From: Croceibacterium_A sp044506885 | Lineage (GTDB): Bacteria; Pseudomonadota; Alphaproteobacteria; Sphingomonadales; Sphingomonadaceae | NCBI GenBank assembly: GCA_044506885.1 | Contig: JBIQKC010000005.1 | Span: forward strand, 1 to 64,000 | Direction of reading: 5' to 3' | Length of the DNA stretch: 64,000 bases | Notes under the pieces: model-generated | Seen by the model: only the letters and a program-made list of their open reading frames with translations | Told to the model about the DNA's origin: nothing | Databases searched by the model: none | Position numbers and translations under genes: made by a program | Shown: positions 62,430 to 64,000 of the stretch, one piece after another | Layout of the letters: the number at the start of each line of letters is the position of its first letter | How positions within the stretch are numbered: position 1 is the first letter of the stretch

Positions 62430-64000
62430 GGGCCGCCTCTCCCATGCCCGCTTCGGCGATCAGCCGCCGGATGGCCGGACGGCAGGATCCGCAGTTGGTC
62501 CCGGCCGAAAGCGCTTCGCCGACCGCTTCGACGCTCACCAGCCGCCGGCCGGCGATGGCCTGGACGATGGTGTTCATCCCGACATCGAAACAGGCGCAGA
62601 CGATCGGACCGCGATCGGGCTGCGGGGCCGCGGGACGTCCGGCGAGCCATTCGGCGGACGAGGCCCCCCTGGTCGCTTCGAGCTGTGCGATCAGCCAGTC
62701 GGGCCGGGGCAGGCGTCCGTCGCGCGCGATGTAGAGCGCGGCCAGTAACGCCCCGTCATCGCATACGGCGATGCGCAAGCCGCCCCGCGCGCGGTCCATG
62801 GCTTCGATCCGCTGGCCTCTGGGCAGCATCGCTTTCGCCACCGCCGCCGGTTCGCCGTTGCCGGCCAGTTCCACCAGCCAGCCGCCGCCGACGCGGACTT
62901 TGGTGAAATAGCCCGCCGGGATTGCGTCCGGCGCGTCCCGCGCGATCAGGAAGCCGCGCCATTCGACATCGAGCTTCGCGATCCGCGCCGGAGTGGCCTT
63001 GAAGCCCGGCTGGCCCGAATGGGGATCGACCGAGGCGCGCGGCAGCAGGCCGGCGCGCCCCGCGCTCGACTGGTGATCGGTCCAGTGGATCGGCACGAAG
63101 ACTTCGCCGCGCCGCTGGCCCTCGCTTGCGCTCGCGCGGAAGACGCTCTCGCCCTGCGCCGTTGCCACCCGCACCAGATCGCCTTCCGCAAGGTTTGCTT
63201 CGGCCATGTCCGCCGGGTGAAGCTCCGCCAGCGGCTCGCGCCGGTGCTGCGAGAGCTTCGGCGACAGCGCGGTGCGCGTCATCGTGTGCCAGTGATCGCG
63301 ATAGCGCCCGGTGTTGAGCGTGAGCGGCCATTTGGGTAGCGCGTCATCGAGGGGCCGCTGCGCCACCGGCGTCAGCCGCGCCCTGCCGTCCGGTGTGGGG
63401 AAACGCCCGTCCGCGAAGGGCGCGCCGCCCCAGCGCAGCGGCTCCATCGCCTCGTAGTCGCGGTTCGTGATCGCGCCGAGCGAGCCGATGTCGAACAGGC
63501 GGCGGCCCTGGTTGCGATAGCCGGAAAGCCGGGCGTGCTCGCGGAAGACTTCCGCCGCGCTCTCGTAGCCGAAAGCATCGCGCCAGCCCATCGCGCGCGC
63601 GACTTGCGTCACGATCCACCAGTCGGGCCTGGCTTCTCCCGGCGACGGGAACAGCGCACGCTGGCGGCTGATCGTGCGCTCGCTGTTGGTGACCGTTCCG
63701 TCCTTCTCGCCCCAGGCGAGCGCGGGCAGCTTCACGTGGGCGAAGCGGCCGGTGTCGGTATCGGCGATACAATCCGACACCGCGACGAACGGGCATTCGG
63801 CCAGCGCCTCGCGCACCAGGCCCGCGTCGGGGAGCGAGACGGCCGGGTTGGTGGCCATGATCCACAGCGCCTTGACCCGCCCTTCGCGCACCTGCCGGAA
63901 CAGGTCCACGGCCTTGAGGCCCGGCTTTTCCGCCATGCGCGGCGCGGCCCAGAAACGGCCGACTTCCGCCACGTCCTCCGCCGTGAACCCCCGGTGCGCG
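62422..64000 (-). CDS. nasA: Assimilatory nitrate reductase large subunit, 3' part
   Basis: The gene runs off the right edge, so only the C-terminal about 525 residues are present. It reads AHRGFTAEDVAEVGRFW at the edge, which matches a molybdopterin-dependent nitrate reductase (ALWIMATNPAVSLPDAG, ADTDTGRFAHVKLPA, the molydopterin dinucleotide-binding region LNTGRYRDHWHTMTRTALSP). The C-terminal extension has a BFD-type 2Fe-2S domain (VCACFDVG and GTNCGSCRPAIRRL). With CobA it forms the nitrate assimilation set. Confidence 0.94.
   Translation of the reverse strand, partial: AHRGFTAEDVAEVGRFWAAPRMAEKPGLKAVDLFRQVREGRVKALWIMATNPAVSLPDAGLVREALAECPFVAVSDCIADTDTGRFAHVKLPALAWGEKDGTVTNSERTISRQRALFPSPGEARPDWWIVTQVARAMGWRDAFGYESAAEVFREHARLSGYRNQGRRLFDIGSLGAITNRDYEAMEPLRWGGAPFADGRFPTPDGRARLTPVAQRPLDDALPKWPLTLNTGRYRDHWHTMTRTALSPKLSQHRREPLAELHPADMAEANLAEGDLVRVATAQGESVFRASASEGQRRGEVFVPIHWTDHQSSAGRAGLLPRASVDPHSGQPGFKATPARIAKLDVEWRGFLIARDAPDAIPAGYFTKVRVGGGWLVELAGNGEPAAVAKAMLPRGQRIEAMDRARGGLRIAVCDDGALLAALYIARDGRLPRPDWLIAQLEATRGASSAEWLAGRPAAPQPDRGPIVCACFDVGMNTIVQAIAGRRLVSVEAVGEALSAGTNCGSCRPAIRRLIAEAGMGEAAHG

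Noticed and set aside
1..64000. CRISPR arrays, prophage or insertion sequences
   Set aside because: No regularly spaced direct repeats, integrase, transposase, capsid or terminase genes are visible. The repeats found are short palindromes without a transposase.

Overview
The window is a GC-rich chromosomal segment of an alphaproteobacterium, most likely a sphingomonad (Sphingomonadales). The evidence is a SciP/DUF1153 cell-cycle protein, a MipZ division-site ATPase, the petABC cytochrome bc1 operon, a DUF3035 lipoprotein behind ileS-lspA, a candidate EcfG-type general-stress promoter, and frequent ATGA/GTGA gene overlaps. Genus cannot be fixed from the sequence alone. I see no rRNA, CRISPR array, prophage, insertion sequence or replication origin. 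Almost the whole window is dense core-genome coding sequence. The unusual material is one surface/regulatory locus and several families of small palindromic repeats. || Layout. 1-455: no recognisable gene, two nested palindromic elements. 456-7000: aspartate kinase, pyridoxamine-phosphate oxidase, CDF metal transporter, PhzF-like isomerase, serine-hydrolase lipoprotein, small Cys-containing membrane-anchored protein, MnmA. 7000-8120: small unknown protein, SciP, GlsB-type stress membrane protein with a candidate EcfG promoter and a good terminator. 8260-14700: RND efflux adaptor and permease (permease with an extra two-helix insert), DUF445 protein, GNAT. 14700-20090: two paralogous periplasmic proteins, EtfAB, SucC, with two copies of a palindromic repeat. 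20190-23270: IMPase-family phosphatase, OmpA lipoprotein, CNNM/CorC transporter. || 23458-32611 (minus strand) is a long compact array, read 51-aa protein, gpmA, purE, purK, folA, ribF, glycerophosphodiesterase, ileS, lspA, DUF3035. ileS carries three palindromic repeats in frame. 32685-46926: tRNA-Thr, two PH-domain (YdbS/YdbT-like) membrane proteins, small acetyltransferase, threonine aldolase-like enzyme, EamA exporter, SDR epimerase, PepN, YfiH/PgeF, petABC, a 7-codon leader ORF followed by a CPA-type cation/proton antiporter, OmpA-like lipoprotein. 46964: tRNA-Gly. || 47105-54534 is the most interesting locus. An ECF sigma factor and a Ser/Thr kinase with TPR repeats form an overlapping pair. 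They are divergent from a trimeric autotransporter adhesin (YadA type, with poly-Gly and collagen-like segments), which is followed by an unknown exported glycine-zipper protein. The sigma factor has Thr-Thr where ECF factors usually carry acidic residues, which fits control by phosphorylation from the neighbouring kinase. 54673-64000: unknown exported protein, PanC, MipZ, DnaJ-domain protein, phosphoglucomutase/phosphomannomutase, arylamine N-acetyltransferase, NADP-type glutamate dehydrogenase, and the CobA and NasA genes of nitrate assimilation. NasA runs off the window edge.
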